This document shows positions 9,887-23,865 of a stretch of DNA of 64,000 bases, piece after piece. Each line of letters opens with the position of its first letter. The first letter of the stretch is position 1. Under the pieces are notes generated by a model. It searched no databases. It worked only from the letters and a program-made list of their open reading frames with translations, and was not told the origin of the DNA. A program made the translations under genes and the position numbers. The stretch comes from Hydrogenophaga sp. NFH-34 (GTDB lineage Bacteria > Pseudomonadota > Gammaproteobacteria > Burkholderiales > Burkholderiaceae_C), in assembly GCF_021401345.1 (NCBI RefSeq), contig NZ_JACBGE010000017.1:59584-123583 (forward strand). Direction: 5' to 3'.

Positions 9887-11236
9887 ATGCTGTATCAGAT
9901 CTACGAGACCCAGCGTTCCATCATGGAGCCGTTTTCCGACCTGGCCTCGGTCACGTCCAAGCTGCTCAACAACCCGCTGTCTCCCCTTGGCCACCTGCCG
10001 CTGGCGCAGCGCATGGCAGCGGGCTACGACCTGCTGCACCGCCTGGGCAAAGACTACGAAAAGCCCGAATTCGGCATCCATACCGTCGATGTGGACGGCG
10101 TGGACGTGGCGATCCACGAGCGCGTGGAAATCGACAAGCCGTTCTGCGAACTGCGCCGGTTCAAGCGTTTCTCCGACGACACGACCACCCTGGGCAAGCT
10201 CAAGGGCCAGCCGGTGGTACTCATCGTGGCCCCGCTGTCGGGCCACTACGCCACGCTGTTGCGCGACACCGTGCGCACCATGCTCAAGGACCACAAGGTC
10301 TACATCACCGACTGGAAGAACGCCCGCCTGGTGCCCCTGTCCGAGGGGGAGTTCCACCTGGACGACTACATCAATTACGTGCAGGAGTTCATACGCTACC
10401 TGCAAAAGACCTACGGCAACTGCCACGTGATGAGCGTGTGCCAGCCCACGGTGCCCGTGCTCGCTGCGGTATCGCTGATGGCCTCGCGCGGCGAAACGAC
10501 GCCGCTGTCCATGACCATGATGGGTGGCCCGATCGACGCACGCAAGTCGCCCACGGCGGTCAACAACCTGGCCACACAGCGCAGCTTCGCCTGGTTCGAG
10601 AACAACGTCATCTACCGCGTGCCCGACAAATTCCCCGGTGCCGGCCGGCGCGTCTACCCGGGCTTCCTGCAGCACACCGGCTTCGTGGCGATGAACCCCG
10701 ACCGCCACCTGAACAGCCACTACGACTACTTCCAGAACCTCATCAAGGGCGACGACGCCAGCGCCGAGGTGCACCGCAAGTTCTACGACGAATACAACGC
10801 GGTGCTCGACATGGACGCCGACTACTACCTGGAAACCATCCACACCGTCTTCCAGGACTTCAAACTGGTCAACGGCACCTGGGACGTGCGCAACGAGCAG
10901 GGCCGCGTCGAGCGCGTGCGCCCGCAGGACATCGTGCACAGCGGCTTGCTGACGGTGGAAGGCGAGCTCGACGACATCTCCGGTTCGGGCCAGACCGCAG
11001 CGGCCCATGCGCTGTGCACCGGCATCCCGGCGGCCCAGCGCAAGCACTACGAAGCCAAGGGGGCCGGGCACTACGGCATCTTCAGCGGCAAGCGCTGGCG
11101 CGATCTGGTCTACCCGGAAGTCAAGGCCTTCATCCTGGCGCACCAGCCCAGCACCTCCGCGCCCGACGCGGCGGCGCAAGCCCCTGCCCGGAAGACCCCG
11201 GCGCGCAAGCGCGCGGTGCCGGCCAAAACGGCCTGA
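9887..11236 (+). CDS. phaZ: Intracellular poly(3-hydroxybutyrate) depolymerase PhaZ
   Basis: Mobilises stored PHB granules. It has 449 residues and starts [11 protein letters not shown] like the Ralstonia PhaZ1 type. The nucleophile is a cysteine, C185 in VMSVCQP, replacing the serine of a lipase box as known for this family. Probable triad partners are D362 or D363 (GELDDISG) and H395 ([10 protein letters not shown]). The last 25 residues are a Lys/Arg/Ala/Pro-rich tail that could contact granules or DNA. There is no clear Shine-Dalgarno sequence. The phaCAB operon lies 19 kb away. Confidence 0.92.
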   Translation: MLYQIYETQRSIMEPFSDLASVTSKLLNNPLSPLGHLPLAQRMAAGYDLLHRLGKDYEKPEFGIHTVDVDGVDVAIHERVEIDKPFCELRRFKRFSDDTTTLGKLKGQPVVLIVAPLSGHYATLLRDTVRTMLKDHKVYITDWKNARLVPLSEGEFHLDDYINYVQEFIRYLQKTYGNCHVMSVCQPTVPVLAAVSLMASRGETTPLSMTMMGGPIDARKSPTAVNNLATQRSFAWFENNVIYRVPDKFPGAGRRVYPGFLQHTGFVAMNPDRHLNSHYDYFQNLIKGDDASAEVHRKFYDEYNAVLDMDADYYLETIHTVFQDFKLVNGTWDVRNEQGRVERVRPQDIVHSGLLTVEGELDDISGSGQTAAAHALCTGIPAAQRKHYEAKGAGHYGIFSGKRWRDLVYPEVKAFILAHQPSTSAPDAAAQAPARKTPARKRAVPAKTA

Positions 11237-11288
11237 AACCCACCCGACTGGCCGCTGCACCGCGTGCCGGCGCCGGTATAGTCGGCGC

Positions 11289-11948
11289 ATGAACGAACTG
11301 GCCCTCCGCATCGACGACGCCCTGCCCCAGACGCAGTGCACGCGCTGCGGTTACCCCGATTGCGCTGCCTACGCCGAAGCCATCGCCGCTGGCGAAACCG
11401 CCATCAACCGCTGCCCGCCCGGAGGCCAGGAAGGGGTGGAACGGCTGGCCGCCCTCACCGGCCTACCGGTGCAGCCGCTGGACCCGGATTGCGGCGTGGA
11501 AGGCCCGGTGACCGTTGCCGTCATCGACGAAAGCTGGTGCATCGGCTGCACCCTGTGCATCAAGGCCTGCCCCACCGATGCCATCGTGGGCAGCAACAAG
11601 ACCATGCACACCGTCATCGACGCCTACTGCACCGGTTGCGAGCTGTGCATTCCCGTGTGTCCGGTGGATTGCATCGGGCTGGAACCGGTCGGCCAGGCCA
11701 CCGGCTGGGCGGCCTGGCCGGCCGCGCTGGCCGATCAGGCGCGCGACCGCTACCACCGGCGGCGGCAGCGTCTCGCGCGGGAGCAGAAGGAACACGAGGC
11801 CCGCCTGGAAGACAAGGCGCGCATGAAGCTGGCCGATCTGGCCGCCCATTCGCTGCACACCGACCCGGCCGTGCTCGACAAGAAAAGGGCCGTGATCGAG
11901 GCCGCCCTGGCCCGCGCACGGGCGCGGCGCGAGAGCCCCTCCGGCTAG
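11289..11948 (+). CDS. rsxB: RnfB/RsxB-like electron-transport ferredoxin
   Basis: Iron-sulfur protein of 219 residues. The N-terminal Fe-S domain has [15 protein letters not shown] followed by RCPPGG. Two 4Fe-4S motifs come next, [16 protein letters not shown] and [16 protein letters not shown]. The C-terminal third is a charged, probably coiled-coil helix. RnfB/RsxB normally belongs to a membrane complex, but no rnfACDGE genes are here and no N-terminal membrane anchor is visible. It is therefore a stand-alone soluble version whose partner is unknown. Confidence 0.82.
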   Translation: MNELALRIDDALPQTQCTRCGYPDCAAYAEAIAAGETAINRCPPGGQEGVERLAALTGLPVQPLDPDCGVEGPVTVAVIDESWCIGCTLCIKACPTDAIVGSNKTMHTVIDAYCTGCELCIPVCPVDCIGLEPVGQATGWAAWPAALADQARDRYHRRRQRLAREQKEHEARLEDKARMKLADLAAHSLHTDPAVLDKKRAVIEAALARARARRESPSG

Positions 11949-11966
11949 AGCCCCTCGCTTCCGCCG

Positions 11967-14294
11967 TCAGGCCGTGCGGGAGATGCCGGTTTTGTAGATG
12001 CCGCAGCCCACGTACAGATCGTCCACGCGGGTCACGTACGACATCTTGGTCTGCAGCGCGCCGGTCACCGGATTGACGATGTCGTACTCCACCCAGCCCG
12101 GCTCCTGCTCCGCCTGCGCCACGATGTCTTCCAGCAGCGCCTGACCGTCCACGCCGGGAATGTCGTGCACGCTCGACCCGACCTTTTCCGGCTTGCCCCC
12201 GAAGGCCCGGTAGGTGCCTTGCCGGTCGAGCGCGAACACGTACATGTCGCGATCATGGAAGCCTTGTGCCGGATCGGTGATGGCCTGGGCGAAGGCGCCC
12301 GTACCATGGCGGCGGCGGTGCTCCAGCGCGCGATCCACCAACTGCACGGCCTCTTCGGCCGTGCCTTGCTGCAACAGGAACGACGACACCGCCCGCGCCA
12401 GGTGGGAGGCGCGCCCCTCCAGCCGGTTGGCCTGCTCCACCGCACGCTCGACCATCTGGGCGTTGCGCTGGGTGATGGTGTCGAGCTGGCGCACAGCGGA
12501 CGATATCTCCGACAGCCCGCTGCTCTGCTCGGCGCTGGCGGCCGAGATGAGCGACATGTTGCTGGCCACCCCACGCACGCCGTCGACGATTTGCCGGATG
12601 TTGTCGCCGGCGCTGCGGATCTGTCGCACACCGTGCGCCACCTGGTTCGACGAGGTTTCGATCAGCACCCGGATTTCACGCGCTGCGGCCGCCGAGCGCT
12701 GGGCCAGCGAGCGGACCTCACTGGCCACCACCGCGAATCCACGGCCCTGTTCGCCCGCCCGGGCTGCCTCGACCGCCGCATTGAGCGCGAGGATATTGGT
12801 CTGGAAGGACAGGCTGTCGATCACGCCGATGATCTCGTCCATCTGCTGGGCGCTCTTCTGGATCACCTCGACCGAGCTCACCGCTTCACCCATGCTGCGG
12901 GCGCCGGACTCGGCCACGTCGCGCACCTTAGCGGCCTGGGCATCGGAGTCGACGGCGGTGGTCGCGTTCTGCTGCACCGTGCTGGACAGCTCCTGCACGC
13001 TGGCCGCGGTCTGCTCCAGGCTGGCGGCCTGCTGCTCGGTGCGGTCGGCCAGGTCGCGGTTGCCGGCCGCCAGGCTCTTGCCGGCAAACGCCACCAGGGC
13101 CGAGTTGCTGCGCACCTCGGCCACCATTGCCGATAGGTTGGCGTTCATGCGGTCCAGCAGACCCGCCAGCTCGGCCAGTTCGTCGCGGCCGTGCACAGCG
13201 ATGTGGGTGCGCAGGTTGCCGGTGGCCGTCTGCCGCATCACATCGATGGCTCGCCGGAAGTCGGTCACGAAGCTGCAATAGAACGACAGCATCAGGAACG
13301 CCACCAGCACGATCCCCACCGCCACAGCCACCAGGCTGTACAGGCGCAACTGCTTATCGCTGGCCAGGCGTGCCTGCAACAGAGTGAGCAGACGGTCCTG
13401 CACTTCCGCCTGGAAGGCGGTCACCGGCGCCATGGCACGCGTGCCGGCTTCGAAGTACTGCGCACCGGTCATCGCCGGGGCGCCGGAATCGGCAAACGCA
13501 CGCCCGGATTCGGCCAGAAACGCCTCCACCCCCTTCATCGCCTCCGCGCCGTGCAGGTCGGACACCCCGTACCGCGTCAGGAACCCCTGCAGATACGCGA
13601 TGTCAGCGGTGGCCTCGCGCGCATCGGTGATGCTGCTGACGATGCGCGTCCGCCAGACCGGATCGCGCTCGGCCAACCCAGCCTGGCTGGCGCCCAACCC
13701 ACGCACCTGAGCCACCAGCTCGGCCCAGCGCGGCAAGTGGCTCACGGTCAGGTCCATCAGAAAATAGCTGGCCGGGTCGGGATCGAACAGCAGGCTCGAC
13801 CGTTCGGCGGTGGTGTAGAGAAACAGCCGCAGCGCCCGCAGCGCCGCCGTGTGGCGGTCGAAGGCCTGCTGCGCCGAGGCATTCCCGGCGTCCCCGAGGC
13901 CCGCCAGTTGCGTGCGCAGCCGCCCCCATTCCGTCGCCAGATCGAAATCGGGCCGGGCGGTCACCGCGGTGTCCATGGCCTCCAGCGCGGCGCGCAGCCG
14001 CTCGCCGGTCTGAACCAGGGCCGCCTGCGCCCCAGCGTCGCCGGCGGCAAGCAGCAGCGTCTGCCCACGGTGCTTCTGCACTTCGGTGGTCACGCTCGCC
14101 AGCCGCTGGGCCAGGGCCATGCCATCGATCTCGGCCGCCGTGATGCGGATCGTGCTGTTCAGGCGATGGGTCAGGGTCAGGCTGATGATGACCAGGGGCA
14201 CGAACAGCACCAGCGCCAGCAGACCCAGTTTGGTCGGCAGATGCAACCGGCGCATCAATCGCGTGCCGATTCGCAAGGGGTTGAGCAGGATCAT
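11967..14294 (-). CDS. Methyl-accepting chemotaxis protein with C-terminal Cache-like domain
   Basis: Receptor of 775 residues starting [16 protein letters not shown]. Order: membrane helix [20 protein letters not shown]; a periplasmic helical region of about 290 residues with [14 protein letters not shown], reminiscent of four-helix or NIT-type sensors; a second membrane helix ([19 protein letters not shown]); HAMP; and the signalling domain with hairpin [19 protein letters not shown]. After this comes an extra domain of about 120 residues ([14 protein letters not shown] to [10 protein letters not shown]) that resembles a Cache fold. A cytoplasmic C-terminal sensor is less usual than a periplasmic one. 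The ligand is unknown and no che genes are near. Confidence 0.9.
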   Translation of the reverse strand: MILLNPLRIGTRLMRRLHLPTKLGLLALVLFVPLVIISLTLTHRLNSTIRITAAEIDGMALAQRLASVTTEVQKHRGQTLLLAAGDAGAQAALVQTGERLRAALEAMDTAVTARPDFDLATEWGRLRTQLAGLGDAGNASAQQAFDRHTAALRALRLFLYTTAERSSLLFDPDPASYFLMDLTVSHLPRWAELVAQVRGLGASQAGLAERDPVWRTRIVSSITDAREATADIAYLQGFLTRYGVSDLHGAEAMKGVEAFLAESGRAFADSGAPAMTGAQYFEAGTRAMAPVTAFQAEVQDRLLTLLQARLASDKQLRLYSLVAVAVGIVLVAFLMLSFYCSFVTDFRRAIDVMRQTATGNLRTHIAVHGRDELAELAGLLDRMNANLSAMVAEVRSNSALVAFAGKSLAAGNRDLADRTEQQAASLEQTAASVQELSSTVQQNATTAVDSDAQAAKVRDVAESGARSMGEAVSSVEVIQKSAQQMDEIIGVIDSLSFQTNILALNAAVEAARAGEQGRGFAVVASEVRSLAQRSAAAAREIRVLIETSSNQVAHGVRQIRSAGDNIRQIVDGVRGVASNMSLISAASAEQSSGLSEISSAVRQLDTITQRNAQMVERAVEQANRLEGRASHLARAVSSFLLQQGTAEEAVQLVDRALEHRRRHGTGAFAQAITDPAQGFHDRDMYVFALDRQGTYRAFGGKPEKVGSSVHDIPGVDGQALLEDIVAQAEQEPGWVEYDIVNPVTGALQTKMSYVTRVDDLYVGCGIYKTGISRTA

Positions 14295-14398
14295 GCAAAG
14301 GTCTCCATGGGCGCCAGGGGACGCGACGCGCCTGGCATTCCTATCGGCGACCGGGCCTGCGGATTGAGAAAACCCCGGGGAAACCCTGATGGGCAACG

Positions 14399-14740
14399 TC
14401 AGTGCATGGGCGGCAGGCCTGGGCGCTGCGTCACAAACTGCCGGAAGAGCTGCGTCGCCAGCAGCCGCAAGGTGTCGTCGGGCAAATCGCTGGCGGCCGA
14501 CAGTTGGGCCAAGGCATAGCAGCGGTCGCCCCGCATCGATGCACGGTGCACGCTGAGACCATGGCGGGCCATGCGCCAGGAAAACTCATCCAGCACCGAT
14601 GCGGACCAGGGCAACCGGGCCGCATCGTGCCCGCGCCAGCGTGCTGCCTGGGCGTGCCATCCCCCCGAGTCGGCCTGCGCGAGGACCACCGGCCGGGTCT
14701 CTTCGGCGGCTGTCGGGACAGGGGGCTTCCAGGGGTTCAT
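14399..14740 (-). CDS. Hypothetical protein
   Basis: Reading frame of 113 residues starting MNPWKPPVP, preceded by AAGGAG with good spacing, which decides the start over the longer frame. It is Ala/Arg/Leu-rich with no membrane segment or motif I recognise. It lies 104 nt upstream of the chemotaxis receptor on the same strand, so the two may be co-transcribed. Coding is supported by the ribosome binding site and its continuous frame, but no family can be named. Confidence 0.55.
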   Translation of the reverse strand: MNPWKPPVPTAAEETRPVVLAQADSGGWHAQAARWRGHDAARLPWSASVLDEFSWRMARHGLSVHRASMRGDRCYALAQLSAASDLPDDTLRLLATQLFRQFVTQRPGLPPMH

Positions 14741-14927
14741 CGTGCGCTCCTTGCGGGTCAGGGACCTCCACCCAGAGTTCCCCACCACAGGAGATCACTG
14801 TAGAGCGCAGCGCCCGACTCCGGTGCCCGGAACAGACGGGCCATTTCCCCGCAGTCCCCCGGTTCGCACAGAGCGCCGGAACGCCCGGGCGCCCCGGTCC
14901 ATGATCGTGTCCCCGACAATCACCACC

Positions 14928-15302
14928 ATGACTTCCCCGACCACCCGCCTCATCAAACTGGACGCACAACCCGCCGGCACGCCCGACACCGATCACCCCC
15001 GCCCGGAGCGGCTGATCCGTGGCAACCCGCTGCGCGAAACCTGGAACCGGGTGGACGACCCTTTGGTGGCCGGCCAGGTGTACTGCGGGGTCTGGCGCTG
15101 CGAGCCCGGTCACTGGCGCATCGCCATGGGCCCGACCGAACGCGAGCTGTTCACGGTGCTACAAGGCCGCTGCCGGGTGCACGATGAACGGGGTGGCTTC
15201 GAGGAAGCCGGACCGGGTGAGGCCATCTACATTCCACCGGGCTTCGCGGGAGCCTTTGAGGTGCTGGAGCCCCTGACCAAGACCTACATGATCTGCGAAT
15301 AA
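14928..15302 (+). CDS. Small cupin-domain protein
   Basis: Protein of 124 residues with one cupin barrel of the DUF861/EutQ-like type: YCGVWRCEPGHWRIAMGPTE, then ELFTVLQGRCRVHDE, then PGEAIYIPPGFAGAFEVLEP. The usual metal-binding His of cupin motif 1 is not obvious, so it may be a binding protein rather than an enzyme. An in-frame ATG at 14901 would add nine residues. It stands alone, divergent from the small hypothetical gene. Confidence 0.75.
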   Translation: MTSPTTRLIKLDAQPAGTPDTDHPRPERLIRGNPLRETWNRVDDPLVAGQVYCGVWRCEPGHWRIAMGPTERELFTVLQGRCRVHDERGGFEEAGPGEAIYIPPGFAGAFEVLEPLTKTYMICE

Positions 15303-15334
15303 AAAAGCCCCGCTCGGCGGTCTGCCGGCGGGGC
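15301..15334 (-). terminator. Terminator after the propionate operon
   Basis: Stem GCCCCGC pairing with GCGGGGC, with a further internal pairing (GCCGGC/GCCG), followed on the minus strand by six T residues. It lies 40 nt past the stop codon of the VOC protein, the last gene of the minus-strand operon. It also immediately abuts the cupin stop codon on the other strand. Confidence 0.75.
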
Positions 15335-15373
15335 CTGTCTCCTCAGGCTCTTAAAAAAAGCGGCCGGCTACGC

Positions 15374-15883
15374 TCAAGCCGGCTGTGCCGCCAGTTGGGC
15401 AAACGCGCTCACCACCGCGGGCGGCGCCTGCACCAGCTCGATCAGCACGCCTTCCCCGCCGATGGGGAATTCGTCGTTGCCCTTCGGGTGCAGGAAGGTG
15501 ATGTCGAAACCCGCCGCCCCCTTGCGGATGCCGCCGGGCGCGAACCGCACCCCTTGCGCGCTCAGCCACGCCACCGCCACCGGCAGGTCATCGATCCACA
15601 GACCGATGTGGTTGAGTGGCGTGGTGTGCACCGCCGGCTTCATCGAAGGGTCCAGCGGCTGCATCAGATCGACCTCGACCTTGAAGGGGCCGGTGCCGAT
15701 GGCGCAGATGTCCTCGTCCACGTTTTCGCGTTCGCTGCGAAAGGTGCCGGTAACCTCCAGACCGAGCATGTCGACCCAGAGCTTCTGCAGCTTGAGCTTG
15801 TCAGGGCCGCCGATGGCGATCTGCTGGATGCCCAGCACCTTGAACGGCCGCTCAGGGCGCAGCGCTGGAGTGTTGGGGCTCAT
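15374..15883 (-). CDS. VOC (glyoxalase-fold) protein, possible methylmalonyl-CoA epimerase
   Basis: Vicinal-oxygen-chelate protein of 169 residues whose start overlaps the pccA stop by 4 nt (ATGA). Its place in a propionyl-CoA pathway operon suggests the missing epimerase that converts (S)- to (R)-methylmalonyl-CoA. Ligand-like residues are His in [11 protein letters not shown] and Glu in LIELVQ. The first expected metal His is Gln here (GIQQIAIGG), which weakens the epimerase call. A lactoylglutathione-lyase-like or regulatory role is possible. Confidence 0.7.
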   Translation of the reverse strand: MSPNTPALRPERPFKVLGIQQIAIGGPDKLKLQKLWVDMLGLEVTGTFRSERENVDEDICAIGTGPFKVEVDLMQPLDPSMKPAVHTTPLNHIGLWIDDLPVAVAWLSAQGVRFAPGGIRKGAAGFDITFLHPKGNDEFPIGGEGVLIELVQAPPAVVSAFAQLAAQPA

Positions 15884-17931
15884 TGCTCGAACTCCACGAT
15901 GGGTTGGTCCACCACCAGCGACTCGCCCTTGCTCGCGAGCACCTTGCCCACGACACCGTCGGCCGCCGCGAACAGCACGTTTTCCATCTTCATGGCCTCG
16001 ATCACGGCCACGCGCTCACCGGCCTGCACCTTCTGCCCCGGCTGCACGGCCACATCGACCAGCAGGCCCGGCATGGGCGAGAGCACGAACTTGCTCATGT
16101 CCGGCGGGGCCTTGAACGGCATGAGTTGGTGCAGCTCGGCCATGCGCGGCGACACCACCATGGTTTCCAGCTTGGTACCGTTGTGCTGCACCACCAGGGC
16201 CAGCGGGTTCTTGGCCGAGCCGCGCTCCATCTGGGCCACGAAGGCCTGACCATTGACCTCGCCCGTGATGACGATGTCGTTCAGGCGCGAAGGCGAACTG
16301 ATCTTGTAGCGCTTCTCACCCACCTGCACCGACGCATAACCCGTCTCGCCCACGAATTCGTCCACGTGCACCGGCGTGTAGCGGTGCTGGCCATCGGCCG
16401 CCAGACTGATCACGGTGTAGTCGCTGCCCACCTTCACGCCGTAACCCGGCAACTGGCCCGAGATGCCCGTGGCACGTTCGCGGCTCTTGCGGCGCACGAA
16501 GGCGGCCAGCGCGACCAGGAAATCGGCATCGCTGTGCGGCACGTCCTCGGCACGGAAGCCGTTCGCGTAGTGCTGGGCGATGAAGCCGGTGTTGAAGGCA
16601 CCCGAGACGAAGTCCGGGTGCGCGAGCAACGCGGCCTGGAACGGGATGTTGCTGTTGATGCCACGGATCACGAAGCCGTTGAGTGCCTCGCGCATCTTGG
16701 CGATGGCGTCGTTGCGGTCCTTGCCGTGCACGATGAGCTTGGCGATCATCGAGTCGTAGAACATCGGGATCTCGCCGCCTTCGAACACGCCGGTGTCCAC
16801 GCGCACGCCCTGCTTGTGGGCCGTGTCGGCCTGCCACATGGTTTCGACCGGCGGCGTGAAGCGCACCAACCGGCCGGTGGACGGCAGGAAATTGCGGAAC
16901 GGGTCCTCGGCGTTGATGCGGCACTCGATGGCCCAGCCGTCGCGCTTGACGTCGGCCTGCGTGAAGGCCAGCTTCTCGCCAGCCGCCACGCGGATCATCT
17001 GCTCGACCAGGTCCAGGCCGGTGATGCACTCCGTCACCGGGTGCTCCACCTGCAGGCGGGTGTTCATTTCCAGGAAGTAGAAGTCCTGGTCCTTGCCGAC
17101 CACGAACTCCACCGTGCCGGCCGACTGGTACTTCACCGCTTTGGCCAAGGCCACGGCCTGCTCGCCCATGGCCTTGCGCGTGGCGTCGGAGATGAAGGGC
17201 GACGGCGCCTCTTCGATCACCTTCTGGTGGCGGCGCTGGATCGAGCACTCGCGCTCGTTGAGGTACAGCACGTTGCCGTGGCTGTCACCGAGGATCTGGA
17301 TCTCGATGTGGCGCGGCTGCTCGACGAACTTCTCGATGAAGATGCGGTCGTCGCCGAAGCTGTTGCGGGCTTCGTTCTGGCAGGCGGTGAAGCCTTCGAG
17401 CGCCTCCTTGTCGTTGAAGGCCACGCGCAGGCCCTTGCCACCGCCGCCGGCCGAGGCCTTGATCATCACCGGGTAGCCGATGCCCTTGGCGATCTCCACG
17501 GCCTGCTCGGCCGAGGGGATGGGGTCGTTGTAGCCGGGGATGGTGTTGACCTGGGCCTCGTTGGCCAGCTTCTTCGAAGCGATCTTGTCGCCCATGGCCG
17601 CAATGGAATGGGCCTTGGGGCCTATGAAGGCAATGCCCTCCTTCTCGCAGCGGTCGGCGAAGGCTTCGTTTTCCGACAGGAAGCCGTAGCCGGGGTGGAT
17701 GGCTTCGGCACCGGTCTTTTTCGCAGCCTCGATGATCTTGTCGGCCACCAGGTAGGACTCGCGCGAGGGCGCCGGGCCCAGCAGCACGGCCTCGTCGGCC
17801 AGGCGCACGTGGCGCGCTTCTTTGTCGGCCTCGGAATAAACGGCCACGGTAGCGATGCCCATCTTGCGGGCAGTGGCGATGACTCGGCAGGCGATTTCGC
17901 CGCGGTTCGCAATCAGGATTTTCTTGAACAT
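15880..17931 (-). CDS. pccA: Propionyl-CoA carboxylase biotin-containing alpha subunit
   Basis: Carboxylates biotin with ATP and bicarbonate for propionyl-CoA carboxylation. It has 683 residues from [17 protein letters not shown], preceded by GGAG at 8 nt. Order: biotin carboxylase domain with the Gly-rich ATP loop [12 protein letters not shown], catalytic region [14 protein letters not shown], a linker (BT) domain, then the biotinyl domain with EAMKMEN (biotinylated lysine near residue 648). It is separated from pccB by a 316 nt spacer full of inverted repeats. Confidence 0.95.
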   Translation of the reverse strand: MFKKILIANRGEIACRVIATARKMGIATVAVYSEADKEARHVRLADEAVLLGPAPSRESYLVADKIIEAAKKTGAEAIHPGYGFLSENEAFADRCEKEGIAFIGPKAHSIAAMGDKIASKKLANEAQVNTIPGYNDPIPSAEQAVEIAKGIGYPVMIKASAGGGGKGLRVAFNDKEALEGFTACQNEARNSFGDDRIFIEKFVEQPRHIEIQILGDSHGNVLYLNERECSIQRRHQKVIEEAPSPFISDATRKAMGEQAVALAKAVKYQSAGTVEFVVGKDQDFYFLEMNTRLQVEHPVTECITGLDLVEQMIRVAAGEKLAFTQADVKRDGWAIECRINAEDPFRNFLPSTGRLVRFTPPVETMWQADTAHKQGVRVDTGVFEGGEIPMFYDSMIAKLIVHGKDRNDAIAKMREALNGFVIRGINSNIPFQAALLAHPDFVSGAFNTGFIAQHYANGFRAEDVPHSDADFLVALAAFVRRKSRERATGISGQLPGYGVKVGSDYTVISLAADGQHRYTPVHVDEFVGETGYASVQVGEKRYKISSPSRLNDIVITGEVNGQAFVAQMERGSAKNPLALVVQHNGTKLETMVVSPRMAELHQLMPFKAPPDMSKFVLSPMPGLLVDVAVQPGQKVQAGERVAVIEAMKMENVLFAAADGVVGKVLASKGESLVVDQPIVEFEQ

Positions 17932-18247
17932 GGAATTCTCCATTGCAGAAGTCAGTGGTTTTGGCTGGCCGTTGTTGCTGTGCCCGCAAGGAGCGGAGCG
18001 TGTGCGCCTCCGCTCATGTCCCCCGCCGGCCTGCGGCCGGCTCCTCCTTGACTTCGCTGCGGCACACCCGCCCCACTCCTCGCTGCGAAGTGACTCAACG
18101 GGATGGCCGCATGGAACACGCCCCACACGCTCGGGTGGCGGGAGCGTTTTGCGCAGGTAAAGGAGGAGGCCGAAGGCCGGGGGACACGGAGCAAAACGCT
18201 CCCACCACCCGAGCCGATCCGGCGCGCAACAACGGCAGAAAGATGGA
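17932..18247. repeat. Nested inverted-repeat region between pccB and pccA
   Basis: This 316 nt non-coding spacer holds two inverted pairs. Outer pair: arms 18131-18152 and 18191-18212, 22 bp with one mismatch, beginning TCGGGTGG and ending GAGCGTTTTGC on the left arm. Second pair: a TGTCCCCCG...GGCTCCTCCTT unit at 18017-18049 and its reverse complement variant at 18159-18187. A perfect GCCGGCC-TGC-GGCCGGC hairpin sits inside the first unit. No reading frame of merit is present. It is probably a dispersed mosaic element that folds in the pccBA transcript. Confidence 0.7.
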
Positions 18248-19780
<1,533 letters not shown>

Positions 19781-19807
19781 GGTGTGTGCTCCGGTGAAAT
19801 CGGGGAT

Positions 19808-20799
19808 CTAGTCGAACAGTTCGAGCAATTGGCGGGCGGCGGTCGACGCCGGCAGCCGGCCTTCGATGACGGCGCGGCCTGTCGATTCGAGCGCCTCGCG
19901 CACCTTCGGGTGCTCGCGAAAGCGTTGTTTGAGGCCGGCGTCGATGCGCTCCCACATCCAGGCGCGGGCCTGCTGCTGGCGGCGCACACCGAGGCGGCCG
20001 TTGGCGGTCTGAAGATCGCGGTACTGGCTCACGGCGGCCCAGAAGCTGTCCACGCCCTGCCCATGCAGAGCGCTCATCTGGATGACCTGCGGTTGCCAGA
20101 ATGCGCTGCCATGCTCCGGATTGCCGTGCATGCCCAGCAGCCGCAGCGACGAGGTGATCTGCGCGCGCGCACGGGTGGCGGCGTCGGGGTCGATGTCGGC
20201 CTTGTTGATGACCACCAGATCGGCCAGCTCCATCACACCCTTCTTGATCGCCTGCAGGTCGTCGCCCGCGTTGGGCAGTTGCAGCAGGCAGAACATGTCG
20301 GTCATGCCGTGCACGGCGGTTTCACTCTGGCCCACGCCCACGGTTTCCACGATCACCACGTCATAGCCGGCAGCCTCGCAGACCAGCATGGCCTCGCGCG
20401 TTTTTTCGGCCACGCCGCCCAGCGTGCCGCTGCTCGGGCTGGGGCGGATGTAGGCACTCTCGTGCACCGACAGGTGTTCCATGCGCGTCTTGTCGCCGAG
20501 GATGGAGCCTCCCGACACCGACGACGAAGGATCGATGGCAAGCACCGCCACGCGGTGGCCCTGCGCGATCAGGTGCAGGCCCAGCGCTTCGATGAAGGTG
20601 CTCTTGCCCACGCCCGGCACGCCGCTGATGCCCAGCCGCAGCGACCGGCCGGTGTGCGGCAGCAGCGCGGTCAGCAGCGCATCGGCCTGCGTGCGGTGGT
20701 CGGCGCGGGTGGACTCCAGCAGCGTGATGGCCTTGGCCATGGCGCGGCGCTGGGCAGCAGACGTCCCCTGAACGATGCCCGCCAGAATCTGCTCTGGGG

Positions 20800-20803
<4 letters not shown>
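19808..20803 (-). CDS. meaB: MeaB/ArgK-type GTPase chaperone of methylmalonyl-CoA mutase
   Basis: G3E-family GTPase that protects and reloads the B12 enzyme. Motifs: P-loop [10 protein letters not shown], switch region [27 protein letters not shown] and base-recognition NKAD. I chose a TTG start at 20803 because it overlaps the mutase stop codon by 4 nt (TTGA), implying translational coupling, and yields 331 residues, a typical length. No better ATG occurs before the conserved region. The longer frame upstream runs inside the mutase gene. Confidence 0.92.
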
Positions 20804-22956
<2,153 letters not shown>

Positions 22957-23049
22957 GGGCGCTCGCAAAGACTTCGGTGGCGTCGTTGGAAAAAAGCCGG
23001 CTTGCCGGCCGTCGGCCGGGCGCTGTGACGCCCACACCATAACCGGTCT

Positions 23050-23079
23050 ATTTTACATCATTCATAATTATTGATGCAA
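23050..23079 (-). promoter_or_regulatory. Promoter of the mutase operon with overlapping operator-like inverted repeat
   Basis: On the minus strand, -35 TTGCAT (23074-23079), an 18 bp spacer and -10 TAAAAT (23050-23055). An inverted repeat, TTACATCA (23053-23060) and TGATGCAA (23072-23079), 7 of 8 bases paired, covers both hexamers. A regulator bound here would occlude the promoter. The divergent GntR gene begins about 75 nt away and is the natural candidate. Confidence 0.6.
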
Positions 23080-23155
23080 AATATTGCCTTGACCTGACGC
23101 TTTACAATCGCCCGTCCCTGCCTGCCCTACGGGGCTCCGACACGCCGATCACCGC

Positions 23156-23791
23156 ATGACCGACGCCTCCCTCGCACCACGCGCCTTGTACGAAGAAGTG
23201 GCCGAACGCCTTCGGCAGCGCATCTTCCGGCGCGAGCTCGAGCCGGGCAGCTGGATCGACGAACTCAAGATTGCCGAGGAATACGGCATCAGCCGGACGC
23301 CCCTGCGGGAAGCACTGAAAGTGCTGGCGGCCGAAGGCCTGGTCACCATGAAGGTCCGGCGCGGAGCCTACGTGACCGAAGTGTCCGAAAAGGACCTGGC
23401 CGACGTCTACCACCTGCTGGCCCTGCTGGAATCCGACGCGGCCGGTGTCGTGGCCAGCCGGGCCGAGCCGGCTGCGCTGGAGGCACTGCAGGCCTTGCAC
23501 GCCGAGCTGGAAGCGGCGGCCGGCGACCGGGACCGCTTCTTCGCCATCAACGAGCGCTTCCACATGCGCGTGCTGGAGCTGGCCGAAAACCGCTGGCGGC
23601 AGCAGATGGTGACCGATTTGCGCAAGGTCATGAAACTCAACCGCCACAACTCGCTGTTCAAGAGTGGCCGCATCGACGAATCGCTCGCCGAGCACCGCGC
23701 CATCATGGCCGCCCTGCTGGCCGGCAACGCCCCGCTGACCATGCAGCGCATGCAGGAACACTTCCAGCACGGGCTGGAAGCCGCGACCTGA
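23156..23791 (+). CDS. GntR-family regulator, FCD subfamily
   Basis: Protein of 211 residues with an N-terminal winged helix (LYEEVAERLRQRIFRRELEPGSW, EYGISRTPLREALKVLAAEGLV) and a C-terminal all-helical FCD ligand domain with metal-ligand-like positions (NERFHMRVLELAENR, LAEHRAIMAALLAGNAP). It is transcribed away from the methylmalonyl-CoA mutase operon and probably controls it, perhaps sensing a propionate-derived acid. The ligand is an inference from position only. Confidence 0.9.
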   Translation: MTDASLAPRALYEEVAERLRQRIFRRELEPGSWIDELKIAEEYGISRTPLREALKVLAAEGLVTMKVRRGAYVTEVSEKDLADVYHLLALLESDAAGVVASRAEPAALEALQALHAELEAAAGDRDRFFAINERFHMRVLELAENRWRQQMVTDLRKVMKLNRHNSLFKSGRIDESLAEHRAIMAALLAGNAPLTMQRMQEHFQHGLEAAT

Positions 23792-23865
23792 ACGCCGCGC
23801 CCCGAGCGGGCGCAACGCGGCGAGCCTGATAAAGTCCCCGCCCACCAGCACCTCGGAGCCCCTGC

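Noticed and set aside
14928..15302. The cupin protein as gentisate 1,2-dioxygenase
   Set aside because: It has one small cupin of 124 residues without evident metal-binding histidines; gentisate dioxygenases are bicupins of about 340 residues.
15883..18051. Plus-strand frame of 722 codons across pccA
   Set aside because: It is antisense to a complete biotin carboxylase; composition (His/Leu/Asp/Val-rich) is that of a mirrored GC-rich gene.
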